64,000 bases of DNA from ENR-C20 sp942493145 (GTDB lineage Bacteria; Bacillota; Clostridia; Acetivibrionales; DTU013), in NCBI GenBank assembly GCA_942493145.1, contig OW818679.1, positions 1,054,001-1,118,000 on the forward strand, read 5' to 3'. Made by a program: the position numbers and the translations under genes. The notes under the pieces are model-generated. The model had not been told where the DNA came from. It was given only the letters and a program-made list of their open reading frames with translations, and did not search any database. Every line of letters starts with the position of its first letter. Position 1 is the first letter of the stretch. Below, piece by piece: positions 47,233-56,823 of this stretch.

Positions 47233-47793
47233 TTAATCCAGATAGCTTATTACATTTTTATTCCTTTTGGGGGAAACAGGTGTACCGTCAGCCTTGTAAC
47301 CGAGGGCAATACATCCTATATGGCTATATTCCATTGGTATTTCCAGCATCTTTTTCTCTTCATCCCTGTCTTCGACTGCAAAAAGTAACTCAGATGAGGC
47401 TATTATACATGTGCCCAGGCCTAGTGATTCAGCAGCAAGGTTTATGTTTTCTGCTGCAGCGCCACAGTCGAATCTGATGTGCTTGTTGGTGGAATCTCCA
47501 CTGATGACAATAACAACAGGAGCCTTATGGAAGGTATGGTACCCTGGATTCCGTGCTTTATCCTTAAGGAATTCAACATCTGACTTCATTATGTTTTCCT
47601 TGATTTTATCAACCATTTTTTCTATGAGTTTCCCCGAACGAACAACCGAGAAATGCCATTGCTGCATGTTGCGGGCATTAGGGGCCATTATTGCACAATC
47701 AAGTATGCTGCTAATATCAGCATCGGAAACAGGCTGTGCCTTAAAGGACCTGATGCTTCTTCTGTTGCTTATGGTCTTTAGAGTATCGTTCAT
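47233..47793 (-). CDS. Nitroreductase family protein
   Basis: 186 residues: SNRRSIRSFKAQPVSDADIS with the FMN-binding RRSIR, APNARNMQQWHFSVV, and a C-terminal AAESLGLGTCIIASSE with GYKADGTPVSPKRNKNVISYL. FMN-dependent NAD(P)H oxidoreductase, substrate unknown. ATG 47793 has AAAGGATGAT upstream; an in-frame ATG at 47802 falls inside it. Intact. Confidence 0.92.
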   Translation of the reverse strand: MNDTLKTISNRRSIRSFKAQPVSDADISSILDCAIMAPNARNMQQWHFSVVRSGKLIEKMVDKIKENIMKSDVEFLKDKARNPGYHTFHKAPVVIVISGDSTNKHIRFDCGAAAENINLAAESLGLGTCIIASSELLFAVEDRDEEKKMLEIPMEYSHIGCIALGYKADGTPVSPKRNKNVISYLD

Positions 47794-48029
47794 TTTAATC
47801 ATCCTTTCTATAATTATTAAATATATCGTTCAGTTATCTATCCTTACAGCCATACTCATAGTTTTGCTTTACAGGGCTTTGATATGTAATGTCCGTAAAC
47901 AGGCAAGAATATTATATATTATTGGAAAGGTAATTGAAAGAAATTTTACAACATGTTATTATAATATTTAGCAGGCTAAGTAATTTAGTAACAATGGCAA
48001 ACCAATAGTCTTTGGATGGAGGGATTCTT

Positions 48030-48265
48030 ATGAGAGTGTCGAACAGAGACTCGGGAGACTCAATTGATGTGTTGTTTGAACGCATAAAAAACTTCAGCAC
48101 AATAGGGTAGTCAAGCTACTGGAGGAACTCGGATTGTTTTACGCGTCGTCCTCTTTTTTCTTTGTATGACGGTTCTGGAACTGAGCTTTCGAAAGACCTG
48201 AGGCTTACACCCGCCACCGTGAGTGTGGCTCTTAAAAGGATGGAGGGGGCGCGTAAAGAAGGAGG
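48030..48265 (+). pseudogene. MarR-family regulator, N-terminal fragment
   Basis: MRVSNRDSGDSIDVLFERIK runs to a stop, but the next frame continues HNRVVKLLEELGLF, and a third reads RRPLFSLYDGSG and LSKDLRLTPATVSVALKRME, a MarR winged helix. The wing and dimerisation helix are missing here. Fragment of a repressor, with at least two breaks. Confidence 0.6.
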
Positions 48266-48399
48266 AGGATGATGCGGAGTCAGGGGAGGGTGGGAAACAG
48301 AAAGGATAGGAGACAAGTAGAGGGAGTACCAAGCATTCGGATAGTTAGGCATTGAAACATTCGCAAATTTCACGGCCATAGAAAGACTATTTTAATGCA

Positions 48400-49095
48400 G
48401 GTTGTTCATCCAGATGGAGGAGAACCTGCTCAAATTCCAGAAGGGTAAAATCAAGGGTGGTGGGAGAGCGACTTTCAGGGGGGTCACCAGGGGGGGGTGG
48501 ACGTGGGGGTGGAGGGGGGAGTTCTGAAAAAATTGGAAGGGGGAATTATAAGAATCCAATTTAGGGGGGAGTTTCAAATCCTACAAGCCGGCAGATCAGC
48601 GAAGAGCATCTTCAGCTGATACTCGACGCGGGGAAATTGGTCGAGTGGTATGAACAGGCAGCCCTGGCATTTCACAGTAATTCAGAACGAAGGAGAAAAT
48701 GAAGGAGAAAAATTAGATGAAACCGCCAGAAGGAGTATGCCCAAGAATATGCCGCCACCACCTCCACCGGCAGGACCGGATGGGAAGCCCATGCCGCCAA
48801 AGAAAAACCCTATGGAAACAGCTCCCCCCCTGATTATCGTTTCCGAAGACACTGAGGTATTCAAAGATTTATATATTTGTACTTTTTTAGAAAAAACTTT
48901 TCCTTCGAACGAAATCCCTTGGAAGAAGGATCTAACTGCTTGCTTTCCTTAGGGAGGTTCTTTTTTTTGGAGGAAGGTGCAAAGCTGAAGAAGGAACTGC
49001 TGCCAGATGGCTATGTTCCGTATGCTGCGGCCGTATTCGGATACAAGGATGGGGAGCCGGTGGCGCGTTCGCCAAAAAAGACGGAATGTGTATAA
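48400..49095 (+). pseudogene. Nitroreductase, heavily frameshifted
   Basis: Fragments in different frames match one nitroreductase: RQISEEHLQLILDAGKL, then (after loss of two bases where an APSG segment is expected near 48640) MNRQPWHFTVIQN, LDETARRSMPK, APPLIIVSEDTE, and the C-terminal GYVPYAAAVFGYKDGEPVAR. Long G-runs at 48476-48520 interrupt it. Not functional as written. Confidence 0.6.
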
Positions 49096-49159
49096 CAGTT
49101 TTTTGTGGATTGGCGTGGTTGGGCGGTCTTATTATGGGCGATGTGGCGGTGGTTGTGAA

Positions 49160-49312
49160 GGGGAGAAGTGAAAACGGCGGTGCATTGAAGCCTTCGAATC
49201 TGTCGAAACGGTTTTCCTGAAAGACTTTTCGGAGGAAGAACTGCTGATATTCAGGAGATTATTGATGCAGGTTAAGGATAATCTTAAACAGGAAAGAAAG
49301 GGGAGGCGATGA
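49160..49312 (+). pseudogene. MarR-family regulator, C-terminal fragment
   Basis: CIEAFESVETVFLKDFSEEE followed by LLIFRRLLMQVKDNLKQERK is a MarR dimerisation tail, ending seven bases before the ABC exporter gene, where a MarR repressor is usually encoded. Its own DNA-binding half is missing, unless it is the fragment at 48030 separated by the nitroreductase text. Confidence 0.6.
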
Positions 49313-49318
49313 GAAGCA

Positions 49319-51046
49319 ATGCTGAAGTTATTTAAATTATTATTGCCATATAAATTACAGATATTTTTAGTTTTTATCCTCACTTTTATTCAAAGTATGA
49401 GCAACCTATTTCTCCCCAGGCTGATGTCCAATATAGTTGATAAAGGTATAGTGAATGGAGATACACCTTATATCATACAGGTAGGCAGCTATATGATGCT
49501 TGTAGCTCTTTTCGGCGGCGCCTGTACGGCTGTTGCCAGCTTTATTGCCTCGAAGACGTCGATGGGTTTCGGCAGGGATCTCAGGAAGAGGCTTTTTGCT
49601 CATGTTGAGAGCTTTTCACTCAATGAATTCGACAAGATTGGAACACCCTCGCTTATAACAAGGACAACGAACGATATTACCCAGATCCAGATGGTCGTAA
49701 TGATGATGATGAGGATGATGCTGATGGCACCGATAATGTGCATTGGCGGCATTATTATGGCAGTATCGACCGATGCAAAATTATCGTTGCTGCTGGCTGT
49801 TGTAATCCCTATAATGGCTCTCTTGCTGACGATCATAACGAAAAAGAGCATGCCCATGTTCAAGGCCATGCAGAAGAAAATTGACAGGATAAATCTGGTA
49901 TTGCGCGAGAACCTTACCGGTATAAGGGTTATCAGGGCATTCAACAGGATAGAGCAGGAAAGAAAGCGTTTCAGCGAGGCAAACACCGACCTGGCGGATG
50001 TCTCAATCAGGGCGAATGTCATAATGGCGGGGATGATGCCCTTCACGATGTTTATCATGAATCTTGCCACAGTGGCTATAATCTGGTTCGGCGGTATAAG
50101 GGTCAATAACGGGGGAATGCAGATAGGCGAGCTTATGGCCTTCATACAATACGCGACAGAAATACTGATGTCAATCAACGGTATGTCCTTCATACTGGTC
50201 ATGCTGCCGCGTGCATCGGCATCTTCAGGCAGGATCAACGAGGTGCTTGATACCGTACCTGGTATTCGGGATGCGGAGGTCGTCAAATCGACAGCCGGGA
50301 AAAAGGGCTATGTGGAGTTCAGGGACGTATGCTTCAGCTATCCCGGTGCCGAGCAGCCTGCGATAAGTGATATATCATTCAGCGCATTCCCGGGCGAGAT
50401 AACTGCAATAATCGGGGGAACAGGTTCTGGAAAATCAACGCTGATAAACCTTTTGCCAAGATTCTATGATATAGACCTTGGTTCGGTAATGGTTGACGGT
50501 GTTGATGTAAGGGAGATATCCCAGGAGGAGCTCCGCTCCAAAATCGGTTATGTACCCCAGAAGGCAGTACTATTCACAGGGACTGTAGAAGGAAATATCC
50601 GTTATGGCAAGCAGGACGCCAGTATGGAGGAAGTAAGGCATGCGGCAGAGGTAGCCCAGTCAATCGATTTCATAGAAGGTATGAACGAAGGTTTCAAATC
50701 ATATATAGCGCAGGGTGGCACAAATGTATCAGGTGGTCAGAAGCAGCGGTTGTCCATTGCAAGGGCTCTTGCCCGTAAACCTGAGATATACATATTTGAC
50801 GACAGTTTTTCAGCTCTTGACTTTAAAACAGATGCAAGGCTTCGTGCAGCATTGAAAAAGGAAATTGCGGATGCCACTGTTATCATCGTTGCACAGCGTG
50901 TCAGCACTATAATGGATGCTGACAGGATCATAGTGCTTGAAGAAGGAAGGATATCAGGTATGGGCAATCACAGGGAGCTTCTATCCAGCTGCGGGGTATA
51001 CAGGGAGATTGTTTCCTCCCAGCTTTCAGAGGAGGAAATAGCATGA
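49319..51046 (+). CDS. ABC exporter half-transporter, degenerate-site subunit
   Basis: 575 residues: six membrane spans (about 15-290) then an ATPase with Walker A IIGGTGSGKSTLINL, signature VSGGQKQRLSIARAL and Walker B EIYIFDDSFSALD. The residue after the Walker B Asp is Asp, not the catalytic Glu, as in the degenerate partner (BmrC/YheI type) of heterodimeric multidrug exporters. The next gene overlaps by four bases (ATGA) and carries the canonical site. A MarR remnant lies directly upstream. Confidence 0.93.
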   Translation: MLKLFKLLLPYKLQIFLVFILTFIQSMSNLFLPRLMSNIVDKGIVNGDTPYIIQVGSYMMLVALFGGACTAVASFIASKTSMGFGRDLRKRLFAHVESFSLNEFDKIGTPSLITRTTNDITQIQMVVMMMMRMMLMAPIMCIGGIIMAVSTDAKLSLLLAVVIPIMALLLTIITKKSMPMFKAMQKKIDRINLVLRENLTGIRVIRAFNRIEQERKRFSEANTDLADVSIRANVIMAGMMPFTMFIMNLATVAIIWFGGIRVNNGGMQIGELMAFIQYATEILMSINGMSFILVMLPRASASSGRINEVLDTVPGIRDAEVVKSTAGKKGYVEFRDVCFSYPGAEQPAISDISFSAFPGEITAIIGGTGSGKSTLINLLPRFYDIDLGSVMVDGVDVREISQEELRSKIGYVPQKAVLFTGTVEGNIRYGKQDASMEEVRHAAEVAQSIDFIEGMNEGFKSYIAQGGTNVSGGQKQRLSIARALARKPEIYIFDDSFSALDFKTDARLRAALKKEIADATVIIVAQRVSTIMDADRIIVLEEGRISGMGNHRELLSSCGVYREIVSSQLSEEEIA

Positions 51047-52980
51047 GCGATGCACCTATAGGAAAAGGGAATCAAAGCTTCAAACCCGGGCAGGGACCCG
51101 GACAAGGACCAGGCGGTCCAGGACACGGTCCTGGTGGCGGAAGACCTGGAGGCCCCATGGGCGGCCTTCTTATGATCGTTGAAAAACCCAAGGATCTCAA
51201 GGGTTCTTTGAGAAGGATCTTCTCATATTTAAAACCAAGAATGTTCCAGGTTATAATGGTTGTGATCCTGACCATCCTCGGTACTGCTTTCGGAGTAATA
51301 AGCCCCAAGGTCCTGGGCAATGCCACGACTAAGATATTTGAAGGCGTTGAGGATAAACTGAAAGGCATATCCGATGCAGGTGTGGATTTCAAATACCTGT
51401 CCGTACTTGTGACCTTCCTTGTGCTTATATATCTGGGCAGTACATTGTTCAACTATCTGCAGCAGGTTCTGATGGCGAAAATATCCCAAAAGACCGTATT
51501 CGATATACGGGAGGATATAAATAAGAAGCTCTCAAAGCTGCCACTCAGATTTTATGATTCACGTACCCATGGAGAAATAATGAGCAGGGTAACGAATGAC
51601 GTGGACAATATCAGTGTAACAATCCAGCAGACTCTGACCCAGATGATTTCAGCGATAGTAACTCTTTTAGGCACCTTTGTCATGATGCTGGTCATAAGCC
51701 CATTGCTCACGCTGATTGTTGTTCTTACACTGCCACTGTCGTTGTTTCTTACAACAGTGATTGCTAAAAAATCGCAGAAATACTTCAAGGACCAGCAGAC
51801 CTGGCTAGGCGAGCTCAATGGGCATGTTGAGGAAATGTATACCGGTCACAAAATCGTCAAGGCTTTTGGGAATGAAGAAGTATCCATAAGAGAGTTTGAC
51901 GATATAAACGATAAGTATTTCGAAGCCTCATGGAAGGCACAGTTCATATCAGGCATCATCATGCCGATGATGAATTTTATCAACAACTTCGGGTATGTTC
52001 TGGTATGTGTGGTCGGAGGTATTCTTGTAACCAGGAATGCCATGGAGATAGGGGACATACAGGCTTTCATACAATATACAAGGCAGTTTTCACAGCCAAT
52101 AGTGATGCTTGCTTCGGTAACGAACATCATACAGTCGGGCATAGCATCTGCCGAAAGGGTCTTTGAGCTGCTCGACCAGCCGGAGGAACTGCCTGACAGC
52201 GAGGATTCAGTTGAAGGCAGCGCACCCGAAGGCGTGGTCAGGATTTCAAATGTTGACTTCGGATATAAGGAAAACAATCCGATCATTGAAAATTTGAACA
52301 TGGATGTTAAGTCAGGTCAGACAATAGCTATCGTCGGGCCTACCGGTGCAGGTAAAACCACCCTTGTGAACCTGCTTATGAGGTTCTATGAGCTATGGGA
52401 CGGAAGCATAACCATTGATGGCCGCAATATAACTGATATGAAGCGTGGTAGCCTCAGGAGGATATTCGGCATGGTGCTTCAGGACACATGGCTGTTCAAC
52501 GGAACCATACGTGACAATATCGCATATGGCCGTGAAGGCGCCACCGAGGAGGAAATAATTCGTGCGGCAAAAGCGGCCCACGCTGACCACTTCATCAGGA
52601 CGCTTCCGGACGGATACAACACATTATTGAATGAAGACGCCTCCAATATATCACAGGGGCAGAAGCAGCTGCTTACAATTGCTCGCGCGATACTTTCAGA
52701 TCCTGCGATCCTGATCCTCGACGAAGCAACCAGCAGTGTAGATACCAGGACGGAAATACTGATTCAGAAGGCTATGACCTCCATGATGAAGGGCAGGACC
52801 AGCTTTGTAATAGCACACAGACTGTCCACCATCAGGGAGGCGGATATTATTCTGGTAATGAATAACGGAAGCATCATAGAGACTGGAAGCCACAAGGAAC
52901 TGCTTGAGCAGAAGGGCTTCTACGCTGATCTTTACAACAGCCAGTTCACCGGGGCGAATCTGGAAGAGTTGGCGGTGTAA
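51043..52980 (+). CDS. ABC exporter half-transporter, canonical subunit
   Basis: 645 residues. An N-terminal Gly/Pro/Gln-rich stretch (FKPGQGPGQGPGGPGHGPGG, about residues 12-40) precedes six membrane spans and an ATPase with Walker A IVGPTGAGKTTLVNLL, signature ISQGQKQLLTIARA and Walker B ILILDEATSSVD with the catalytic Glu. BmrD/YheH-type partner of the gene upstream, to which it is translationally coupled. Probably exports drugs or lipids. A terminator follows at 52995. Confidence 0.94.
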   Translation: MSDAPIGKGNQSFKPGQGPGQGPGGPGHGPGGGRPGGPMGGLLMIVEKPKDLKGSLRRIFSYLKPRMFQVIMVVILTILGTAFGVISPKVLGNATTKIFEGVEDKLKGISDAGVDFKYLSVLVTFLVLIYLGSTLFNYLQQVLMAKISQKTVFDIREDINKKLSKLPLRFYDSRTHGEIMSRVTNDVDNISVTIQQTLTQMISAIVTLLGTFVMMLVISPLLTLIVVLTLPLSLFLTTVIAKKSQKYFKDQQTWLGELNGHVEEMYTGHKIVKAFGNEEVSIREFDDINDKYFEASWKAQFISGIIMPMMNFINNFGYVLVCVVGGILVTRNAMEIGDIQAFIQYTRQFSQPIVMLASVTNIIQSGIASAERVFELLDQPEELPDSEDSVEGSAPEGVVRISNVDFGYKENNPIIENLNMDVKSGQTIAIVGPTGAGKTTLVNLLMRFYELWDGSITIDGRNITDMKRGSLRRIFGMVLQDTWLFNGTIRDNIAYGREGATEEEIIRAAKAAHADHFIRTLPDGYNTLLNEDASNISQGQKQLLTIARAILSDPAILILDEATSSVDTRTEILIQKAMTSMMKGRTSFVIAHRLSTIREADIILVMNNGSIIETGSHKELLEQKGFYADLYNSQFTGANLEELAV

Positions 52981-52994
52981 GGCCAGTGGGGTAA

Positions 52995-53028
52995 GAACCC
53001 TTGAAATTTTCTCAAGGGTTCCCGTTTT
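52995..53028 (+). terminator. Terminator of the ABC exporter operon
   Basis: Perfect 10-base stem GAACCCTTGA (52995-53004) with TCAAGGGTTC (53012-53021), then CCGTTTTT. It overlaps the end of the convergent small gene. Confidence 0.8.
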
Positions 53029-53272
53029 TGGGACTGCTGCCGGAGGTATTCTTCCATGAGCCTTCTTCATTACATTCATACTCCGAACCATCATCATTCT
53101 TGATTTTCGATCCAACAGCATGCCTTTTATGGTCATATACACAGAAAGGATCAACTGCCGCATTGCCTGTTGGCTGTTGGGTAACGGCTTTTATTTCAGT
53201 TGAAGCCTTTATGTCACTATGTGAAGTAATGTTGTTTACAGAGATATCATCTTTCTTTTTATTATTACGCAT
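53012..53272 (-). CDS. Small Cys-containing protein (DUF1496-like)
   Basis: 86 residues, Lys/Asp/Asn-rich at the start, then CVYDHKRHAVGSKIKNDDGS and YECNEEGSWKN. The spacing of two Cys around a G-x-x-I-K-x-D-D-G turn resembles DUF1496. An AGAGG box lies nine bases upstream. Function unknown. Convergent with the ABC exporter operon. Confidence 0.6.
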   Translation of the reverse strand: MRNNKKKDDISVNNITSHSDIKASTEIKAVTQQPTGNAAVDPFCVYDHKRHAVGSKIKNDDGSEYECNEEGSWKNTSGSSPKNGNP

Positions 53273-53349
53273 TTCATCAATCCTCTCACAGCTATGATTG
53301 GGTGTATAAAAACCCTATCATAAATATGCGCAATATATGATAAAATAAT

Positions 53350-54528
53350 TCATTCCACTCTAAGTAGATGTTTTAACTGTTCTACATTGAGCTCTGTCGG
53401 GATACCTTCTTCATGCCAATGGTTCCTGCAGCCGCAGTAATCCAGAAGCACACACTGGGCGGGAACCCCCATGTCCTTAAGCATCCATCCACCGGAGATA
53501 AGGTTCAGGATACAGGCAACTCCGATAACTCCTGTATTTTCCGGAAAGGATGTACCATCATCTTTCCTTGCAGATATGGAGGATTCATGAGGGATGACAG
53601 CCACACCAAATCCATGTTGTTTTCCCAACCTGGCAAGTATGAAAACTGAGCAACCCTCGGTGCAACCGGCACATTTGAAGCCTGTGCCATTTTGTGTAGC
53701 TTTGCATCTATCTCCAGGCATTAATCTCATACATGCCGGTAAAAGCAGCAGCTTATGGCCGGTTTTGAGAAAATCCTCCCGGAAGGCCATATTCATGATC
53801 TCAGCACCTACCATATTCAAATGATATTCCACCCTTCGCCTGCCACAGAAGATAACATCCTCATGCCAGTATCGTTCAGGGCGTATTTCATTAAGATAAC
53901 GTTCAACATTTTTGGTATATTTGCCTAGTGCACTTTCGCTTTCTCCTTCGAACCATATGGCGAATGTAAGGGAAGTGGCCAGGTGATCGGAAGCTTCCAG
54001 GGTAGACAGAGTGGAGAGGAATTCTTTCCACACAGTCAGCCTCTTTGCCTCCTGGGTGAATTCCCCTGTGGCATCCAGCCAACCAAGCAGCTTCTCCATA
54101 TTTTTCAATGTCGGTTCCATAAAAAACATATTATCGTACAGATCGGGAGAAAGAAAAAGCGTGGAAAGTATTCCCCGAAGGAAGTCTATCCCGGGCTTGA
54201 GTACAATATTCTGGCGACGGAGGTTTTTGAGACCGGCCAGCACTTGCTTGGGTGGGTTTTCGAGATTTGATGCATCTCCGCTGTATATTTTCCAAAGAGT
54301 GCCCAATATCAGGAATTCCAGTATACTCTCTTCAGATGCAGGAGGCGTTTGTGTCCCACAGGATTCCAGTGTCCTGGAGGATGCAAGATATGAACGGTAT
54401 TGTTTTATCAGGCTTCCTGCCAGCCTGTCGGCTTCGGCCAGAACCTTATCTGTAAATACAGCGACATCCTGATAGTATGTATCTGAATCCTTTAATCTGC
54501 CTTTAAGAGAATAAGTGATTGTATACAT
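53350..54528 (-). CDS. DUF116 family protein
   Basis: 392 residues. The conserved C-terminal half has LLLLPACMRLMPGDRCKATQ, FKCAGCTEGCSV, GVIGVACILNLISGGWMLKD and LLDYCGCRNHW, a Cys-rich pattern typical of DUF116, possibly an Fe-S or metal site. The N-terminal half is helical and unrecognised. Start ATG 54528 follows GGAGGTTAG. It is divergent from the QueG-like gene with a GC hairpin between them. Confidence 0.82.
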   Translation of the reverse strand: MYTITYSLKGRLKDSDTYYQDVAVFTDKVLAEADRLAGSLIKQYRSYLASSRTLESCGTQTPPASEESILEFLILGTLWKIYSGDASNLENPPKQVLAGLKNLRRQNIVLKPGIDFLRGILSTLFLSPDLYDNMFFMEPTLKNMEKLLGWLDATGEFTQEAKRLTVWKEFLSTLSTLEASDHLATSLTFAIWFEGESESALGKYTKNVERYLNEIRPERYWHEDVIFCGRRRVEYHLNMVGAEIMNMAFREDFLKTGHKLLLLPACMRLMPGDRCKATQNGTGFKCAGCTEGCSVFILARLGKQHGFGVAVIPHESSISARKDDGTSFPENTGVIGVACILNLISGGWMLKDMGVPAQCVLLDYCGCRNHWHEEGIPTELNVEQLKHLLRVE

Positions 54529-54564
54529 TATTATTCTAACCTCCAAACACATCCTGAGTATGAA

Positions 54565-54603
54565 ATAATCCCCCCAATATTATATAGGATTTGAGGGGGT
54601 TAT
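54565..54603. promoter_or_regulatory. Hairpin in the divergent intergenic region
   Basis: ATAATCCCCC (54565-54575) and GGGGGTTAT (54595-54603) form a hairpin between the divergent DUF116 and QueG-like genes. A TATAAT lies at 54643-54648 for the plus-strand gene. Confidence 0.4.
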
Positions 54604-54694
54604 CAATTGTTTTTTTGTGAACTATACAGCCATTGAATTTGATATAATGTAATCAAATTTTGACAGTAGGTTCATTCTTATTTGGTGATGGGAG

Positions 54695-55621
54695 ATGACA
54701 GATTTGATAGATATATTATTAAAAGAAATAGAAGCAAACGGCGACAAGGTCGGAATCCTTTCAGTCGACGATCTTCGATATGTTGCGCAGGATATTGAAA
54801 AAATTGAAAATACCGGTTGGCTTAATGATTTTCAGAAATTTATAGTAAATGAATTATATGATTTCAATTTGCCCAGGATAAGCTTCGAAATCAAATCAAT
54901 ATTAATAGTGGCTACGCCAAGTTCATTGGTGAATTTGGTATTTAATAAAAAGGGGAAAAAGGCATATACTATATTGCCGCCAACCTATGCTGATTATATT
55001 TCTGCCCCAAAGAGTGTTGAGGAATATCTGAAAAAGTTGATGAAATTGTACGGATATCATATTTGTCCCGCACCCAAATTACCTTATAAACTATTAGCTG
55101 TAAGGAGCGGATTAAGTAAATACGGAAGAAACAATATTGCCTATATTGATGGATTGGGGAGCTACTTCAATCTGGCAGTGTTCTACTCTGATTTACCTTA
55201 TGACAAAGAAGGTTTAATTGAGATCAGCCAAATGGACAACTGTCAGAATTGTACTTTATGCATGCAATACTGCCCAACAAACGCCATATCGGAGAATAGA
55301 TTTCTTATCGATAACCAGCGTTGCCTGACTTGCTATAATGAAGAAGATGGGCAGGATTTCCCTGATTGGGTGGAAGAATCCGCTCATAATTCGATAGTTG
55401 GTTGTATACGTTGTCAAATAGTCTGTCCATATAATATGAAGCAGGCGGGCACTGTTAACAAAACGGTAGAATTTTCTGAACAGGAAACTGATATGCTATT
55501 GAATGGGAGTTCTTTTGAAAGCTATTCTTTTGAATTCCGGGAGAAGGTTGAAGATTTGGGTCTGGATAACTATCTTACTGTTATACCAAGAAATCTGGGC
55601 GTTCTTTTTGAAAGGGGATGA
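54695..55621 (+). CDS. QueG-like 4Fe-4S protein
   Basis: 308 residues. The C-terminal half has a double cluster: CQNCTLCMQYCPTNAI (four Cys), CLTCYN, and CIRCQIVCPYN, the arrangement of epoxyqueuosine reductase. The N-terminal half lacks clear cobalamin-binding features I can point to, so it may be a QueG-like ferredoxin-type protein rather than the tRNA-modifying enzyme itself. It runs in the same direction as the ThrE-type genes; the gap to the next start is 7 bases, so co-transcription is likely. Confidence 0.8.
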   Translation: MTDLIDILLKEIEANGDKVGILSVDDLRYVAQDIEKIENTGWLNDFQKFIVNELYDFNLPRISFEIKSILIVATPSSLVNLVFNKKGKKAYTILPPTYADYISAPKSVEEYLKKLMKLYGYHICPAPKLPYKLLAVRSGLSKYGRNNIAYIDGLGSYFNLAVFYSDLPYDKEGLIEISQMDNCQNCTLCMQYCPTNAISENRFLIDNQRCLTCYNEEDGQDFPDWVEESAHNSIVGCIRCQIVCPYNMKQAGTVNKTVEFSEQETDMLLNGSSFESYSFEFREKVEDLGLDNYLTVIPRNLGVLFERG

Positions 55622-55628
55622 TCGAAAT

Positions 55629-56393
55629 ATGTATTCCGGTGAACTGATGAAGGTTGCCTTGAAAGCAGGGGAACTGCTCCTGATAAGCGGTGCGGAGATA
55701 TACAGGGTAGAGGATACCATATCCAGAATATGCAGGAGCTATGGCGCAAACTGTGAAAGCTTCGTACTCCCTACAGGTGTGTTTGTGTCCATTACGCAGG
55801 AGGGTCAGGAGGTTTATACGGCATTCAGACGCATAAAGCAGAGATCGGTTGACCTGAACAGAATAGATATGGTGAATTCTTTTTCCAGAAGATTGATAAC
55901 AGCACCACTGTCATATGAAGAGGCTTTAGCTGAGCTTGATTCGATTGCAGCAAGCAAGGAGTACGGCTTTCTTATGAGAACTGCAGCTGCGGGACTTGCC
56001 GCTTTTGCATTTGCACTTCTTTTTAAAGGCAGTCTGAAGGACGGACTTGCCGCTTTTATAATAGGTATGCTTATATACATAATCAAGGAGAGGATTGCTG
56101 TAAAGGGCCTCTTTCAATTCTTCGAGCTTTTTGTTGCCGGACTCGTTACAGGTGTGGCTGCTGCTTTCGCTGTATGGCTTTTCCCTGATTTGAATATATA
56201 CAAGATCATAATCGGTTCCATTATGATGTTCCTGCCTGGTGTGGCTATTACAAACAGCATTAAGGACATATTGTATGGAGACCTTGTAGCCAGTATAGCC
56301 AGGATGGGGGAGGCTGTATTTTCAGTTGCTTCGATTGGAGTAGGTGTTGCAATTGCATTATCAATCGCGCTGAAATGGGGGATTATCTTATGA
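55629..56393 (+). CDS. ThrE-type exporter subunit (DUF1212)
   Basis: 254 residues. The cytoplasmic N-terminus GELLLISGAEIYRVEDTISR with YGANCESFVLPTGVFVSI is diagnostic for DUF1212 proteins, followed by five membrane spans. With the next gene it forms a split threonine/serine exporter. The ATG at 55629 follows AAGGGG; the longer frame from 55503 lies inside the preceding gene. Stop overlaps the next start (ATGA). Confidence 0.92.
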   Translation: MYSGELMKVALKAGELLLISGAEIYRVEDTISRICRSYGANCESFVLPTGVFVSITQEGQEVYTAFRRIKQRSVDLNRIDMVNSFSRRLITAPLSYEEALAELDSIAASKEYGFLMRTAAAGLAAFAFALLFKGSLKDGLAAFIIGMLIYIIKERIAVKGLFQFFELFVAGLVTGVAAAFAVWLFPDLNIYKIIIGSIMMFLPGVAITNSIKDILYGDLVASIARMGEAVFSVASIGVGVAIALSIALKWGIIL

Positions 56394-56815
56394 ATGAAGT
56401 AATGCTTGCATTTGCCGGTAGTTTTTGTGCCGGAGTATTGTTCAACATCAAAGGTATGAAAATGTTCTGGATGGGCATTTCTGGCGCGGCAGGATGGCTG
56501 GTCTACATATGGTGCTATAATCTTACCGGACAATCTGTAATGTCGATTTTCATTGGTGCTGTTGTAGTGGGTATATACAGTGAGAGTGCAGCACGTCTGC
56601 TCAAAAGCCCTGCAACCATATTTTCCATTCCAGGTATTTTTCCCATTGTTCCGGGAATCGCAGCGTATGAAACGATACAATTCCTTGTCACAGGAAATCT
56701 GGATGCTGCTGGCGGTAAAATGCTGGAAACCCTAACCGGCGCCGGAGCAATAGCTTTTGGTATCATGCTGGTCACAGCCATGTTCAGAATAATATTCAAA
56801 AGAATCAGAAGATAG
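56390..56815 (+). CDS. ThrE-type exporter subunit (DUF3815)
   Basis: 141 residues, four to five membrane spans, with SPATIFSIPGIFPIVPGIAA typical of DUF3815. It completes the split ThrE exporter with the gene upstream, to which it is coupled by a four-base overlap. Confidence 0.92.
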   Translation: MNEVMLAFAGSFCAGVLFNIKGMKMFWMGISGAAGWLVYIWCYNLTGQSVMSIFIGAVVVGIYSESAARLLKSPATIFSIPGIFPIVPGIAAYETIQFLVTGNLDAAGGKMLETLTGAGAIAFGIMLVTAMFRIIFKRIRR

Positions 56816-56823
56816 TTAACTCT

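Noticed and set aside
48682..48952. Proline-rich small protein MPPPPPPAGPDGKP
   Set aside because: It is an internal piece of a frameshifted nitroreductase in a region of poor sequence.
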